Assembly (NCBI GenBank): GCA_012730105.1
Contig: JAAYBJ010000287.1
Span: forward strand, 1-49,851
From: Candidatus Hydrogenedentota bacterium
GTDB taxonomy: Bacteria; Hydrogenedentota; Hydrogenedentia; Hydrogenedentales; CAITNO01
DNA: 49,851 nt
Direction: 5' to 3'
A model generated the notes under the pieces. That model was given only the letters and a program-made list of their open reading frames with translations, ran no database searches and was not told the origin of the DNA. The position numbers were made by a program, and so were the translations under genes. Of the stretch, positions 8,342 to 18,677 are shown piece by piece (positions within the stretch are counted from its first letter, which is position 1; each line of letters begins with the position of its first letter).

Positions 8342-10408
8342 AGATGGCATGCTTTCCGGCGATTCTCTCTTCATCCCGATCCTATTGAATGGGATCGCTT
8401 CAAACCCCGGGATTTTCCGAAACACCTCCGCGTCTTCCCGTAACTGAAAGTTCATGGCGGCCGCATCCACAAAGCCCGGGTCAGTATCGGTCACAAAATT
8501 ATCGTTCTCCTCCCAGTCGCCGTCCAGCAGCATGGGACAGCGCACTGCCACATTGCGTTCCGTAAAGTTGGTTCTTTTTTCGCCATTGAACTCAAAGAAT
8601 CCCTTCAATTCCGGGTAGCGTTCCGTATAAGGCGGTTGGGTAATATCCACGTCCTGCGTCAGCCATTGTTTCCAGAGATCGCCCTGGACCCACTCCTTCC
8701 ACCGTTCATCGTCCCAGCGCACCTGGCGCATAGCCGCCTTGCAGTCGATGAAAATGTTGTTGTACACCCGGTTGTTGTGTCCGCCATGAACGAACACGGC
8801 GCCGAAGTTCCCGCCGGCCGCACGGAGAAACACGTTGCCGTAAACGGTCTGGCCGCCGGATCCGTCGTCAAAATACACGGCACAACTGCCGTGTGAACGG
8901 GGGCCGCCCGTATCCCGCCAGAAATTGTAGCGGAGCAGGGAACCCCGTTCCGAGGGGTTTCGCCCCATGTAAAAGGCGCCGCAATCATCGGATTCCTGGC
9001 AGATGTCAAAAATTTCGTTGTATTCGATCACATGGTCATTACCGCCAAGGCCGATGGCCTGGTGGGGCGCGTGGTGGATGCGGTTGTGGGCCAGGCGCAT
9101 GCCGACCCCGCTGATATGCACGTTATAAGCGTGAGTCCGTTTGCGCCGGCCGACATTCCAGATGTCGTTGTTCACCGCTTCATGACCGCAGGAGGTAAGC
9201 GTTTTTCGGTCACCGCCCCCGATTACAAGACCACCCGTGCCCGTCTCAAAAATGTCACACGCCTCCACAAGGTGCGTGTTTCCCTCCTGCACAATGATGC
9301 CGTCAAGCCCCGTATTCCGGACAATACAACTCCGGACAACAACCTCGTTGCCGCTCTCGACCCGAATAGCCGATCCGGCGCAACAGGATATCGTAATACC
9401 TTGAAGGTGTATATGCGAGGCGTCTTTGATCTGGATCACCGGGTCTTTCATTACCGACAGAACGGCGTCACCGGTGGTTATGGGGGCCGGCGGCCAGAAG
9501 TACAGGCGCCCCTGTTCCCGGTCGATATAGTATTCGCCCGGCGCATCCAGTTCTTCGAGCAGATTCAAGGCGCAGTACCGCCGTTCCGCCGGGTTGCCGG
9601 AACCGATCCCGTAGACATGGGGTTTTAACAACGATAGGCGATGTTGTTCCGTGTCAATCGATTTCACGCGGATCGTTTCGCTGGCCCAGTCAAAACACCA
9701 GTATCCGTACAGCCAGACCGCGGGCGCGGAGGTCCAGCGCGTCGGACGGTCCCCGGAGTATTCAAAGGTACCTGTATCCTCGGAGGCATGATTCCGCCAC
9801 GGCGCGGGTCCGCTGTCCACTACGCCGGCCACGGTTGCCCATTCCGCGCCATTGGGCCAGCGTGCAAGCGTCATACGCTTCCCCTTGAAAAAAAGTTCCG
9901 GAAGCGCCGGGGGAGTGTTATAACTGTCAGGAAATTCGCCCAGGTTCTGAATTCCCATTCCATAAAGATCAACAACGCGGATTTCCTCTCGCACGGCAGG
10001 GTCAATCCGGTCCAGCAGGAACGTGTCGGTCACAGGCACAAAGCCCTCCGGCAACAATACCCGCCCGCCTATAAGTTCAGGGGATTCACCGGGTGCCGCG
10101 CGATACCCGATGGGCCCCTCTTTGCCGCCGCCGTCTTCTTCCAAAAGAACCAGGGGGGAACTCAATTCATAAACACCGTCATGAATCCATACTGTAGCGC
10201 CTTCTGAAAAGGTTTCCGGGTGCGCTTTGCGTGTCTCCCGAAGCAGATTCCGTACCCTTTCCAAGGTTGCCAGGGGCGCCTCAAGTGTACCCGGGTTGTC
10301 ATCCTTTCCCCCGGGCGACACATGCACTTGAACCATGGCCATAGCATGCGTAGCAGTAAACAACAGCAATGTCGAGACAAGGATCAAAGAATGTGCGAAA
10401 CGAAACAT
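8336..10408 (-). CDS. Secreted right-handed parallel beta-helix repeat protein
   Basis: 690 residues with a Sec signal peptide (1 to about 24, ending THAMA). The start of the mature protein (VHVSPGGKDDNPGTLEAPLATL) is the typical entry of secreted polysaccharide-active beta-helix proteins. A jelly-roll-like insertion follows, then beta-helix coils from about residue 335 with repeated patterns such as HIHLQGITISCC, EVVVRSCIVRNTGLDGI, HVIEYNEIFD and NNRVYNNIFIDC. The fold is shared by polysaccharide lyases and some glycoside hydrolases; catalytic residues cannot be assigned by eye. AGGAAAG precedes the ATG. It converges on the third oxidoreductase gene with a six-base stop overlap. It may act on an extracellular uronate or galactan glycan. 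Confidence 0.82.
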   Translation of the reverse strand: MFRFAHSLILVSTLLLFTATHAMAMVQVHVSPGGKDDNPGTLEAPLATLERVRNLLRETRKAHPETFSEGATVWIHDGVYELSSPLVLLEEDGGGKEGPIGYRAAPGESPELIGGRVLLPEGFVPVTDTFLLDRIDPAVREEIRVVDLYGMGIQNLGEFPDSYNTPPALPELFFKGKRMTLARWPNGAEWATVAGVVDSGPAPWRNHASEDTGTFEYSGDRPTRWTSAPAVWLYGYWCFDWASETIRVKSIDTEQHRLSLLKPHVYGIGSGNPAERRYCALNLLEELDAPGEYYIDREQGRLYFWPPAPITTGDAVLSVMKDPVIQIKDASHIHLQGITISCCAGSAIRVESGNEVVVRSCIVRNTGLDGIIVQEGNTHLVEACDIFETGTGGLVIGGGDRKTLTSCGHEAVNNDIWNVGRRKRTHAYNVHISGVGMRLAHNRIHHAPHQAIGLGGNDHVIEYNEIFDICQESDDCGAFYMGRNPSERGSLLRYNFWRDTGGPRSHGSCAVYFDDGSGGQTVYGNVFLRAAGGNFGAVFVHGGHNNRVYNNIFIDCKAAMRQVRWDDERWKEWVQGDLWKQWLTQDVDITQPPYTERYPELKGFFEFNGEKRTNFTERNVAVRCPMLLDGDWEENDNFVTDTDPGFVDAAAMNFQLREDAEVFRKIPGFEAIPFNRIGMKRESPESMPSL

Positions 10409-10985
10409 GGCGGTGAACTTTCCTGTTACTGTTCAGATTAGAAAAAATTTACACAAATTATAATGACAGAAAAAAAAGAACATCTTAAACCATAAGGCAA
10501 TGCGCAACCCATCTTATCATGAAAATCCAGTTGCGATTTATGGAAATCCTCATGAAAAGCAACAACAAGTATACGCGATGAGTACCTATCGGCGATAAAT
10601 GTCCCGGATCCATGATTTACATAAAAATAATATCAGTGCGATTTTATACTACTTTTTTCATACCGTTTGGTAGGTATTGTTATTCGTAGATTTCCAGGCG
10701 GGTATTCGAATCAAAATAGTTCTAACCCGTTATAGAAGGTCTTTTGGACTCTTTCATGGTGAGGATATAAAAGTTGCATTGTCACCGGACCTTCAGATAT
10801 CATACCGCATGGAATGTCATTAGACTGTTTCCGCATCCTCGCTGAATGCTGCTTTTTCTTAGAGATTTCTCTCGAAACTTCTGGCAAACCAACTTTCGGG
10901 CGAGATGTATATGCCGACAAACAGAAGGGCCTGTCGAATGATTGCGGGCCATACAAACCACAGAACCAGTTAAGGAAATGTGAAC
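10409..10985. other. Intergenic region upstream of gltB
   Basis: About 575 AT-rich bases between the divergent beta-helix and gltB genes. The region should carry both promoters and probably nitrogen-responsive control of gltBD. I found no convincing sigma-54 or -35/-10 pair. AAGGA at 10972-10976 is the gltB ribosome binding site. A 12-base near-palindrome AGAGATTTCTCT lies at 10861-10872. Short frames here have no coding character. Confidence 0.5.
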
Positions 10986-13900
10986 GTGGAAAGCAATTTT
11001 CCCTTAAATCTACTAGAACGTCACGGACTCTACACGGTGGCACAGGAACACGATGCCTGCGGCATAGGGTTTCTGTGCAACATTGACGGGCGCCAGAGCC
11101 ACGATATCGTTGTGAACGGGTTTAAGATTCTGTACAACCTTACCCATCGCGGCGCCTGCGGGTGCGACCCGGATACGGGCGACGGTTGCGGCATGCTGCT
11201 ACAGCTGCCGCATCTTTTTTTTGCACAGGAAGCGGAAAAACTCGGATTTGAGCTTCCCCCGAAAGGCCGCTACGGGGTGGGCATGCTTTTCATGCCGCAA
11301 GATGCCGATACCCGCGCCACAGCGGAAGCGCTTATCAATCAAACCATTGAAAAAGAAGGGCAGACACTGCTGGGCTGGCGGGACGTACCCCGGGATTCGG
11401 ACAGTATCGGATGGCTTGCTCGCCGCAATGAACCCGTCATACGCCAGGTGTTCATCAAGGCGGCGGACCGCTTGGATGAAGACGCCTTCGAACGAAAACT
11501 ATATGTTATCCGGAAGTCCTCTTCCATCGCGATTCGCGGCATGAATCTGCCCGGGGCGGACAGCTATTACGCAGCCAGCATGTCCGCGCGCACTATCGTG
11601 TATAAGGGCCTGATGCTTCCTGAATCCGTTGACCGCTATTATCTCGACACGCGCGATCCACAGTTTCAATCCGCTCTGGCTCTGATTCATCAACGCTACA
11701 GCACCAACACGCTGCCTTCCTGGCCTCTTGCCCAGCCGTTCCGTTTCCTGGCCCATAACGGCGAGATCAACACCCTCCGTGGCAATATCAACATGTTCGC
11801 CTCCCGGGAACCCCATTTCATCAGCCGACTTTTCGGGGGTGATATTCAAAAGATACAACCGGTGCTGACACCCGGCTTCAGCGATTCGGCCATTTTCGAC
11901 AACGCCTTCGAACTCTTGGTGCGCGGCGGGTATCCCATGGATGTGGCCATGGCAATGATGATCCCGGAGCCCTGGGACAACCACAAGACCATGAACGACG
12001 CGCGCAAAGCCTTTTACGAGTTCATGGCCTGCAAAATGGAACCCTGGGACGGGCCGGCATCCATGGCCTTCACCGACGGCACGCGCATCGGCGCGGTGCT
12101 CGACAGGAACGGGCTGCGCCCTTCCCGCTATTGGCTTACGTCAGACAAACAGCTCATCATGGCGTCGGAAGTGGGGGTGCTGGACATCCCGCAGGAAAAT
12201 ATCATTAGAAAGGGACGCCTGGAGCCCGGAAAAATGTTCATGGTGGATACGGCCACCAGCCGTATTATCGGCGACACCGAAATCAAGACCGTGTTTGAGA
12301 AACGCAACCCGTACCGGATCTGGCTGAACCAGAACCGGGTGTCCCTGCCGGATACTCCACCGGCCGCGCCCCAGGTGGAACCGGCGCCGTTGCATGAGCG
12401 GGAAATCGCGTTCGGATATACCCGGGAAGACAGTGAAATCCTATTGATGCCCATGGCCCAAAACGGCAAGGAACCGGTGGGCTCCATGGGCAATGATGCG
12501 CCTCTGGCCGTTTTGTCCGAACGGCCGCAGCTGTTATTCAACTATTTCAAGCAGGTGTTCGCGCAGGTGACCAATCCACCCATAGACCCCATTCGGGAGG
12601 AATTGGTCATGTCTCTGAAGACCACCATAGGCAGGGAACGCAACCTGCTTTCAGAAACCCACGAGGACTGCAGGCAGCTGTTTTTGAAGTCGCCCATTCT
12701 GACCAACGAACAACTGGCCCATATCGCAACACTGGATCAAAAAGATTTGCGCAGTCGCGTTATTTCCACGCTGTTTCCGGCGACTGACGGTCCCGGGGCG
12801 GTAGAAGTAACCCTGGACCGCATCTGCGCTAAAGCGGAAAAGGCGGTGGATGAGGGCATTACGCTGGTTATTCTTTCCGATCGCGGGGTGTCGGTGGCGC
12901 AAGCGCCGCTGCCCAGCCTTCTGGCCGTGGGCGCCGTGCATCAGCACCTGTTGCGCGTGCATAAGCGCTCTAATTGCGGCATCATTATCGAAACCGGCGA
13001 AGCCAGGGAAGTCATGCATTTCTGCCTTCTGACCGGATATGGAGCGGGCGCCGTAAATCCCTGGCTTGCCTTCGAAATCATCACGGGCCTCGTGGAATCC
13101 GGCAAGATCACCGAAAACGCTCCGGGGCAGGCCATCAAGAATTACATCAAGGCCGTGGAAAAGGGCATGTTGAAGACCATGTCCAAGATCGGTATATCCA
13201 CCCAGCACAGTTATCGGTCGGCCCAAATCTTCGAAGCCCTGGGCTTGGGGGACGCGGTCATGGAACGCTGTTTCACCGGAACGGCATCACGTATCGGCGG
13301 CATCGGCTTTGCCGAGGTGGGGCGCGAAACCCTGATGCGCCACGCCGGCGCCTGGCCTGAAAGGCCGTCGCACCGTCCCTATCTTGATCCGGGCGGTCAA
13401 TACCGCTGGCGACGCCGGGGCGAATTCCACCAATGGAACCCGGACACCATCGCTTCGCTGCAACATGCCACAAGACAAGACAATTCGGAGACGTATGAAA
13501 GATTCGCCGAAGAAGTCAACAACCGCAACCGCACCCTGGCAACCCTGCGCGGGCTCCTGAAATTCAAGCAGGGCACGCCCATTCCCATAGAAGAGGTAGA
13601 ACCCGCCTCGGCGATCGTAAAGCGCTTCTGCACAGGCGCCATGTCCTTCGGCAGCATCAGCCGGGAGGCCCACGAGACCCTCGCCGTGGCCATGAACCGC
13701 ATCGGCGGACGCAGCAATACCGGAGAGGGTGGGGAGGACCCTCGCCGTTTTGAACCCGATGATAACGGCGACCTGCGCCGAAGCGCCATCAAACAGGTGG
13801 CTTCCGGACGCTTCGGCGTCACCAACGAGTATCTTGTTAACGCCGATGAACTGCAGATCAAAATGGCCCAGGGCGCCAAACCTGGTGAGGGCGGCCAGCT

Positions 13901-15524
13901 GCCCGGCCACAAGGTGTTTGAAGAAATTGCCAAAGTCCGGTATTCCACACCGGGCGTGGAACTGATCTCGCCGCCCCCGCATCACGATATTTATTCCATT
14001 GAAGACCTGGCCCAGTTGATTCATGACCTGAAGAACTCGAATGTGCACGCCAAAGTATCGGTAAAACTGGTATCGGAAGCGGGCGTCGGCACCATAGCCG
14101 CGGGCGTATCCAAGGGCAAGGCGGACCTGGTGCTTATCAGCGGACATGACGGCGGCACCGGCGCGTCCCCCCTGAGTTCCGTTAAGCACGCCGGCCTGCC
14201 CTGGGAACTCGGGCTTCCTGAAACCCACCAGGTGCTCGTCGCCAACGACCTGCGCGACCGTATCCGCGTCCAGGTCGACGGCCAGTTGAAAACCGGACGG
14301 GACGTGGCTGTGGCGGCCCTGCTCGGCGCCGAGGAATTCGGTTTCGCCACCGCCCCGCTCATTGTCAGCGGTTGCATCATGATGCGCAAATGCCATTTGA
14401 ACACCTGCCCGGTGGGTGTGGCGACCCAGGATCCGGAATTGCGCAAGAAGTTCAGCGGCAAACCAGAATACGTGGTGCGCTATTTCTTCTTTGTGGCCGA
14501 GGAATGCAGGCGCATCATGGCGTCATTGGGCTTCCGGACCATGAACGAGATGGTGGGCCGCGCGGATATGCTCGAATTCGACCCGCTGCCCGAACATTGG
14601 AAAGCGCGCCATCTCGATTTCTCCCGCATCCTGCACTGCGAAGCGCCCTGGGAGAACTCCTCCCTCTACTGCACGAAAACGCAGGATCACGGTATTGACA
14701 AGGCGCTCGACCATGTCATTATGGATAAAGCGAAAGCGGCGCTCGAAAACAAAACACCCGTACGATTTGCCATCAATGTCCGGAACGTGCACCGTACCGT
14801 CGGCGCCATGCTGTCCAGCGAACTCACACGGCGCCACAAACTCGGCATGTATACCGGCAGCCTGCCGGAAGACACCGTGTGGATCGACTGCACAGGTCAG
14901 GCGGGCCAGAGTTTCGGCGCCTTTGCCATCCAGGGCGTGACCCTGTCCGTGGAAGGGGAGGCGAATGACTATTGCGGCAAAGGACTTTCCGGCGGCAAAA
15001 TCATCATCAAACCGCCCGCCCGGTGTTCCATCGTTCCGGAGAAGAACATTATCGTGGGCAATGTGGCGCTTTATGGCGCCACGGGCGGCGAGGCCTATTT
15101 TAACGGCATCGCGGGCGAACGCTTCTGTGTCCGCAACAGCGGCGCCTGGGCAGTGGTGGAGGGGGCGGGACGCCACGGCTGCGAGTACATGACCGGCGGG
15201 CGCGCTCTGATCCTTGGAGAAACGGGCCGTAACTTCGGCGCGGGCATGAGCGGTGGCATTGCCTTTGTTTACGATCCCCGGGGAAACTTCGCCATCGACT
15301 GCAACACGGACATGGTGGACCTCAAGCCGCTTCATGAAAAAAGCGTACCCGAGGTCCGGTACCTGTTGGAACGGCATGTGCAGTATACCGGCAGCGCTCG
15401 AGCGAAACAGATCCTGGACAATTTTGAAAAAAGCCTGAACCAATTCGTACGCGTGATGCCCCGCGACTACGCGCGGGTGCTTGAAGCCCGTCAGAAAGAG
15501 GAGTCCTGCCATGCTGCCCGATAA
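10986..15524 (+). CDS. gltB: Glutamate synthase (NADPH) large subunit
   Basis: The large chain of GOGAT transfers the glutamine amide nitrogen to 2-oxoglutarate; it is cytoplasmic and pairs with GltD. About 1512 residues, normal for the family. It begins with a short propeptide, then the class-II glutamine amidotransferase nucleophile Cys in HDACGIGF (residue 25 with the chosen start), exposed by processing. A central FMN/synthase domain follows (GEGGEDPRRF; QGAKPGEGGQLPGHKV; SGHDGGTGASPLSS), then the 3Fe-4S motif CIMMRKCHLNTCPVG. The GXGXG-type C-terminal beta-helix is also present (NDYCGKGLSGGKIIIKPP). Two in-frame GTGs are possible; 10986 is nine bases after AAGGA, while 10980 is only three. 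The 3' end overlaps gltD by 14 bases. Confidence 0.96.
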   Translation: MESNFPLNLLERHGLYTVAQEHDACGIGFLCNIDGRQSHDIVVNGFKILYNLTHRGACGCDPDTGDGCGMLLQLPHLFFAQEAEKLGFELPPKGRYGVGMLFMPQDADTRATAEALINQTIEKEGQTLLGWRDVPRDSDSIGWLARRNEPVIRQVFIKAADRLDEDAFERKLYVIRKSSSIAIRGMNLPGADSYYAASMSARTIVYKGLMLPESVDRYYLDTRDPQFQSALALIHQRYSTNTLPSWPLAQPFRFLAHNGEINTLRGNINMFASREPHFISRLFGGDIQKIQPVLTPGFSDSAIFDNAFELLVRGGYPMDVAMAMMIPEPWDNHKTMNDARKAFYEFMACKMEPWDGPASMAFTDGTRIGAVLDRNGLRPSRYWLTSDKQLIMASEVGVLDIPQENIIRKGRLEPGKMFMVDTATSRIIGDTEIKTVFEKRNPYRIWLNQNRVSLPDTPPAAPQVEPAPLHEREIAFGYTREDSEILLMPMAQNGKEPVGSMGNDAPLAVLSERPQLLFNYFKQVFAQVTNPPIDPIREELVMSLKTTIGRERNLLSETHEDCRQLFLKSPILTNEQLAHIATLDQKDLRSRVISTLFPATDGPGAVEVTLDRICAKAEKAVDEGITLVILSDRGVSVAQAPLPSLLAVGAVHQHLLRVHKRSNCGIIIETGEAREVMHFCLLTGYGAGAVNPWLAFEIITGLVESGKITENAPGQAIKNYIKAVEKGMLKTMSKIGISTQHSYRSAQIFEALGLGDAVMERCFTGTASRIGGIGFAEVGRETLMRHAGAWPERPSHRPYLDPGGQYRWRRRGEFHQWNPDTIASLQHATRQDNSETYERFAEEVNNRNRTLATLRGLLKFKQGTPIPIEEVEPASAIVKRFCTGAMSFGSISREAHETLAVAMNRIGGRSNTGEGGEDPRRFEPDDNGDLRRSAIKQVASGRFGVTNEYLVNADELQIKMAQGAKPGEGGQLPGHKVFEEIAKVRYSTPGVELISPPPHHDIYSIEDLAQLIHDLKNSNVHAKVSVKLVSEAGVGTIAAGVSKGKADLVLISGHDGGTGASPLSSVKHAGLPWELGLPETHQVLVANDLRDRIRVQVDGQLKTGRDVAVAALLGAEEFGFATAPLIVSGCIMMRKCHLNTCPVGVATQDPELRKKFSGKPEYVVRYFFFVAEECRRIMASLGFRTMNEMVGRADMLEFDPLPEHWKARHLDFSRILHCEAPWENSSLYCTKTQDHGIDKALDHVIMDKAKAALENKTPVRFAINVRNVHRTVGAMLSSELTRRHKLGMYTGSLPEDTVWIDCTGQAGQSFGAFAIQGVTLSVEGEANDYCGKGLSGGKIIIKPPARCSIVPEKNIIVGNVALYGATGGEAYFNGIAGERFCVRNSGAWAVVEGAGRHGCEYMTGGRALILGETGRNFGAGMSGGIAFVYDPRGNFAIDCNTDMVDLKPLHEKSVPEVRYLLERHVQYTGSARAKQILDNFEKSLNQFVRVMPRDYARVLEARQKEESCHAAR

Positions 15525-17028
15525 AGCGCACGGATTCATGACCTTCGGCCGCGAACTGGCGCCGAACCGTCCGGCCGATGAACGCACAAAAAACTTCAAT
15601 GAATTTGTCCGGTCCCTGCCCCCGGAAGACCTGAAAAAACAGGCCTACCGCTGTATGAACTGCGGGGTGCCTTTTTGCCACAGCGGCTGTCCCCTGGGCA
15701 ATATGATTCCGGACTTCAATGACTATGCCAAGGATGACGCCTGGCGGGAAGCCCTGGAAATTCTGCATTCCACCAATAACTTTCCCGAGTTCACCGGCCG
15801 GATATGCCCCGCACCCTGCGAGAGTGCCTGCGTGCTCGGCATCATTGACCCGCCGGTTACCATCGAAATGCTGGAGCGGGAGATCGCCGACCGGGGCTGG
15901 GAACTCGGCTGTATAGAACCTGAACCGCCCCGGCAACGTACGGGTAAGCGCGTGGCGGTGGTCGGTTCCGGCCCCAGCGGCCTTGCTGCGGCGCAGCAGT
16001 TGAACCGCGCCGGCCATGCGGTGGTGGTCTATGAGCGCGCGGACGCGCCTGGCGGCCTGCTTACCTACGGCATCCCCAACTTTAAACTGGACAAGAATCT
16101 GGTCTTTCGCCGGGTAAAACAACTTGAGGATGAGGGGGTAATCTTCCGCTGCAACGCCGAGGTGGGCAAGAACGTTCCAGTGGAGGAACTAAATGCTTTT
16201 GATGCCGTGCTGCTCGCCATCGGTTCTACGCGCCCCCGTACCTTTGAGGGCATGAACGTACCCGGCTGGGACCTGAACGGCATCCATCCCGCCATGGATT
16301 TTCTGACGCAGCAGACCAGGCGCGTCCTGGGCAAGGTTGTGGACGGCCCGGAAATTCTGGCCGCAGGAAGGAAAGTCGTCGTCATCGGCGGCGGCGACAC
16401 CGGTTCCGACTGTGTCGGCACATCCATACGACAGGGTTGCGCGTCGATACTCAACATTGAACTCTTCCCGAAGCCCCCGGCGCAGCGCGCCGAGAACAAC
16501 CCCTGGCCCCAGTGGGACGCCGTGCTGCGCACCTCGTCAAGCCACCAGGAAGCGCCCGGCGGCAATTGCAGGGAGTGGAGCATCAACACCAAATCCTTTG
16601 AGAACGACGGCAAGGGCAATGTCTGCGCGATTCATACCGTTCGCGTCGAATGGAGCGCTCCGGACGCGACAGGCAGGCGCACTATGACCGAAATCCCGGG
16701 TTCCGACATGCGCATTGAATGCGACCTGGTCCTGCTGGCCATGGGCTTCACGCAACCGGAAGCGGACATGTTTGTCAGCGGGCTGGGACTGGAAATGGAA
16801 AAGAACCGTTTCGGTGCGGCTATCAAGGCCTCCAATTTCCAGACCGGCAGGTCGAACATCTTTGCCTGTGGCGATGCCCGGCGTGGCCAATCCCTGGTCG
16901 TCTGGGCCATTCACGAAGGCCGCGAGGCGGCCCGTGCCATCGATTTGCACCTTATGGGCTATACCGACCTGCCGTCCGCGAACGGATTTCTTTATGAGGC
17001 GGTCCGACCCGGAGTCGTGGAAAAATAG
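15511..17028 (+). CDS. gltD: Glutamate synthase small subunit
   Basis: 505 residues. This NADPH-oxidising chain supplies electrons to GltB. N-terminal 4Fe-4S ligands are visible: C48-MN-C51-GVPF-C56-HSG-C60, with a second group in GRICPAPCESACVLG (about 99-107). The FAD site is VAVVGSGPSGLAAA (about 150) and the NADPH site VVVIGGGDTGSDCVG (about 290). It ends with the FACGDARRGQSLVVWAI signature. ATG at 15511 is chosen because GAGGAG lies seven bases upstream and the protein then begins MLPDKAHGFM. The start overlaps the end of gltB by 14 bases, indicating translational coupling. Confidence 0.96.
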   Translation: MLPDKAHGFMTFGRELAPNRPADERTKNFNEFVRSLPPEDLKKQAYRCMNCGVPFCHSGCPLGNMIPDFNDYAKDDAWREALEILHSTNNFPEFTGRICPAPCESACVLGIIDPPVTIEMLEREIADRGWELGCIEPEPPRQRTGKRVAVVGSGPSGLAAAQQLNRAGHAVVVYERADAPGGLLTYGIPNFKLDKNLVFRRVKQLEDEGVIFRCNAEVGKNVPVEELNAFDAVLLAIGSTRPRTFEGMNVPGWDLNGIHPAMDFLTQQTRRVLGKVVDGPEILAAGRKVVVIGGGDTGSDCVGTSIRQGCASILNIELFPKPPAQRAENNPWPQWDAVLRTSSSHQEAPGGNCREWSINTKSFENDGKGNVCAIHTVRVEWSAPDATGRRTMTEIPGSDMRIECDLVLLAMGFTQPEADMFVSGLGLEMEKNRFGAAIKASNFQTGRSNIFACGDARRGQSLVVWAIHEGREAARAIDLHLMGYTDLPSANGFLYEAVRPGVVEK

Positions 17029-17252
17029 CCGTCACGTGATATCGTACCGCCTTCATCATCGTGCTTCTACTGGCGGCCATGGGCGGCTTACACCGGTATT
17101 CTGCTCTGGAAAACCGTCAGGAATCTGATACGCCAAGAATCTGAAAATTGAATGAACCGCATCAGAGGCGGTACACTTTCAAGGTCTCTGGAGTTTATTT
17201 CAATCGGGCCGAACCTCAGCCTCAAACCAGTCAACGGGGATACACAACGACA

Positions 17253-17975
17253 ATGAACGATAAAGCAAATGAAAAAACGATGGGCGCCGCGGGCAATCAG
17301 GATGCCGGCAAGGTGAAAACCAGTTCCATGGCGAACGCGCGTCCGGCACAACCGCAGCGTGAATCGGGGTTGTTTTCAAAACTGAGCGGGCGCATTAACA
17401 CCACCCTGCAGACGAACCGCGGGGGAGGCGGCATGCCCGTTTCCACACCGCCGCTCACGCAGCGTCCCACGGAAGACCTTTCGCTGGCACGGGCTCGTAG
17501 TAACAAGGGACAAAAAATGTACATTCCCGAGGGCGTCGTCATCGAAGGTTCCGTCACCGGCGGCTCCGAAACGGAAATACACGGGCGCGTCGAGGGCAAT
17601 GTCGCGGTGAACGCCACCCTGTTTCTTGGCAAGACCGCCCTGGTAACCGGCAACGTGCGCGCAGGTTCCTGCCAGGTGGAGGGAACCGTACAAGGCGGCA
17701 TCGAATGTACGGATGACCTGATTGTCACCTCAACCGGGCGTCTGGCATCGGATGCCGGGGCCGGCAAGCAGATTCGCGTGGCCGGCAGCGTTGAGGGCAA
17801 CGTGAACACGCCGGGCACGCTGCGGATTGAAGCTGGCGGGGTTGTCAACGGCGACGTGCAGGCGCGCGTTTTCTCCATGAGCGAGGGCGCCGAGCTGAAC
17901 GGCCGTTGTTCCATGCGCGCGCCGGATCAGCAGGAGAACCTGTTTTCGCCCCCGAACAAAGGTGAAGGTAAATGA
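17253..17975 (+). CDS. Bactofilin family polymer-forming cytoskeletal protein
   Basis: 240 residues. A disordered N-terminal region (1 to about 88; Gln, Pro, Gly and Ser-rich) precedes a bactofilin beta-helix (about 90-225) made of short strands: VIEGSVTGGSETEIHGRVEG, KTALVTGNVRAGSCQVEGTV, then RVAGSVEGNVNTPGTLRIEA. Bactofilins polymerise without nucleotides and scaffold cell shape or polar proteins at the membrane. The ATG at 17253 is preferred over an upstream TTG (17148) that would add 35 residues of unlike composition, though its ribosome site is weak (GGGGA 12 bases away). Its stop overlaps the start of the next gene (ATGA), so a bactofilin and a membrane protease are coupled. Confidence 0.88.
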   Translation: MNDKANEKTMGAAGNQDAGKVKTSSMANARPAQPQRESGLFSKLSGRINTTLQTNRGGGGMPVSTPPLTQRPTEDLSLARARSNKGQKMYIPEGVVIEGSVTGGSETEIHGRVEGNVAVNATLFLGKTALVTGNVRAGSCQVEGTVQGGIECTDDLIVTSTGRLASDAGAGKQIRVAGSVEGNVNTPGTLRIEAGGVVNGDVQARVFSMSEGAELNGRCSMRAPDQQENLFSPPNKGEGK

Positions 17976-18670
17976 TGTTTCCTTATATGTTTCATCCCGC
18001 GGACCTGCTGATGATCCCGGCGATGATCATTGCCTTGTGGGCGCAGCTGCGCGTAAAGTCCGCCTACGCGAAATACGCGTCCATACGGACCCAGGCCGGA
18101 GTGACCGGAGCCCAGGTCGCCCATCAAATCATGCTACAGGCCAACGTGGCGGGCGTTGCTATTGAGCCTATCGCGGGCCAGATGACCGACCATTATGACC
18201 CGAAGGCGAAAGTGTTGCGCCTTTCCGAAGGCGTATACGGGGGCGATTCCATTGCAGCGCTGGGCATCGCCGCCCACGAGGTGGGGCACGCGATTCAGGA
18301 CGCCAACAGTTACGCACCCATGCGGTTACGCCATCTCATGTATCCTATATCGTCCATCGGGTCCACGCTGGCGCTCCCCCTGGTTTTCATCGGGCTTATC
18401 TTCAATTCCTCTTTCAGTGGGTGGCTGGTGAGCCTGGGTATCTGGCTGTTCACGGCGGCCGTTGCGTTTACCCTGGTTACGCTGCCCGTTGAATTCAATG
18501 CCAGCAACAGGGCTGTCAAAGCCCTGGAAGCGGGCAACTACATGAGCCGGGAAGAACTGGCGGGAGTGCGCAAGGTGCTCGGCGCCGCCGCAATGACCTA
18601 TGTGGCCGCGGCCGCCACAGCCCTGCTGCAACTGCTGCGCCTGCTCATGATAGCCCGCAGCCGCGACTGA
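17972..18670 (+). CDS. Membrane zinc metallopeptidase (YugP-like)
   Basis: 232 residues, an integral membrane peptidase of the neutral zinc-metallopeptidase (YugP/DUF2363-type) family. The zinc motif is H102-E103-VG-H106 within AAHEVGHAIQDA, and a likely third ligand, E174, lies in LPVEFNAS. Hydrophobic segments are at about 10-27, 130-145, 152-172 and 205-225. The start overlaps the bactofilin stop as ATGA (17972-17975). Pairing with bactofilin suggests a role in envelope or cell-shape protein turnover, but the substrate is unknown. Length and motifs fit the family. Confidence 0.88.
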   Translation: MMFPYMFHPADLLMIPAMIIALWAQLRVKSAYAKYASIRTQAGVTGAQVAHQIMLQANVAGVAIEPIAGQMTDHYDPKAKVLRLSEGVYGGDSIAALGIAAHEVGHAIQDANSYAPMRLRHLMYPISSIGSTLALPLVFIGLIFNSSFSGWLVSLGIWLFTAAVAFTLVTLPVEFNASNRAVKALEAGNYMSREELAGVRKVLGAAAMTYVAAAATALLQLLRLLMIARSRD

Positions 18671-18677
18671 TGATACC

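Noticed and set aside
10740-10980. A possible sigma-54 promoter (GG...GC) ahead of gltB near GGATATAAAAGTTGC
   Set aside because: The GG and GC are 11 bases apart, not the required 10, and the TGGCA part of the consensus is missing.
11499-15599. Long reverse-strand open frames inside gltB, such as 13287-14396
   Set aside because: They are shadows of a strongly conserved GltB reading frame and have no family features.
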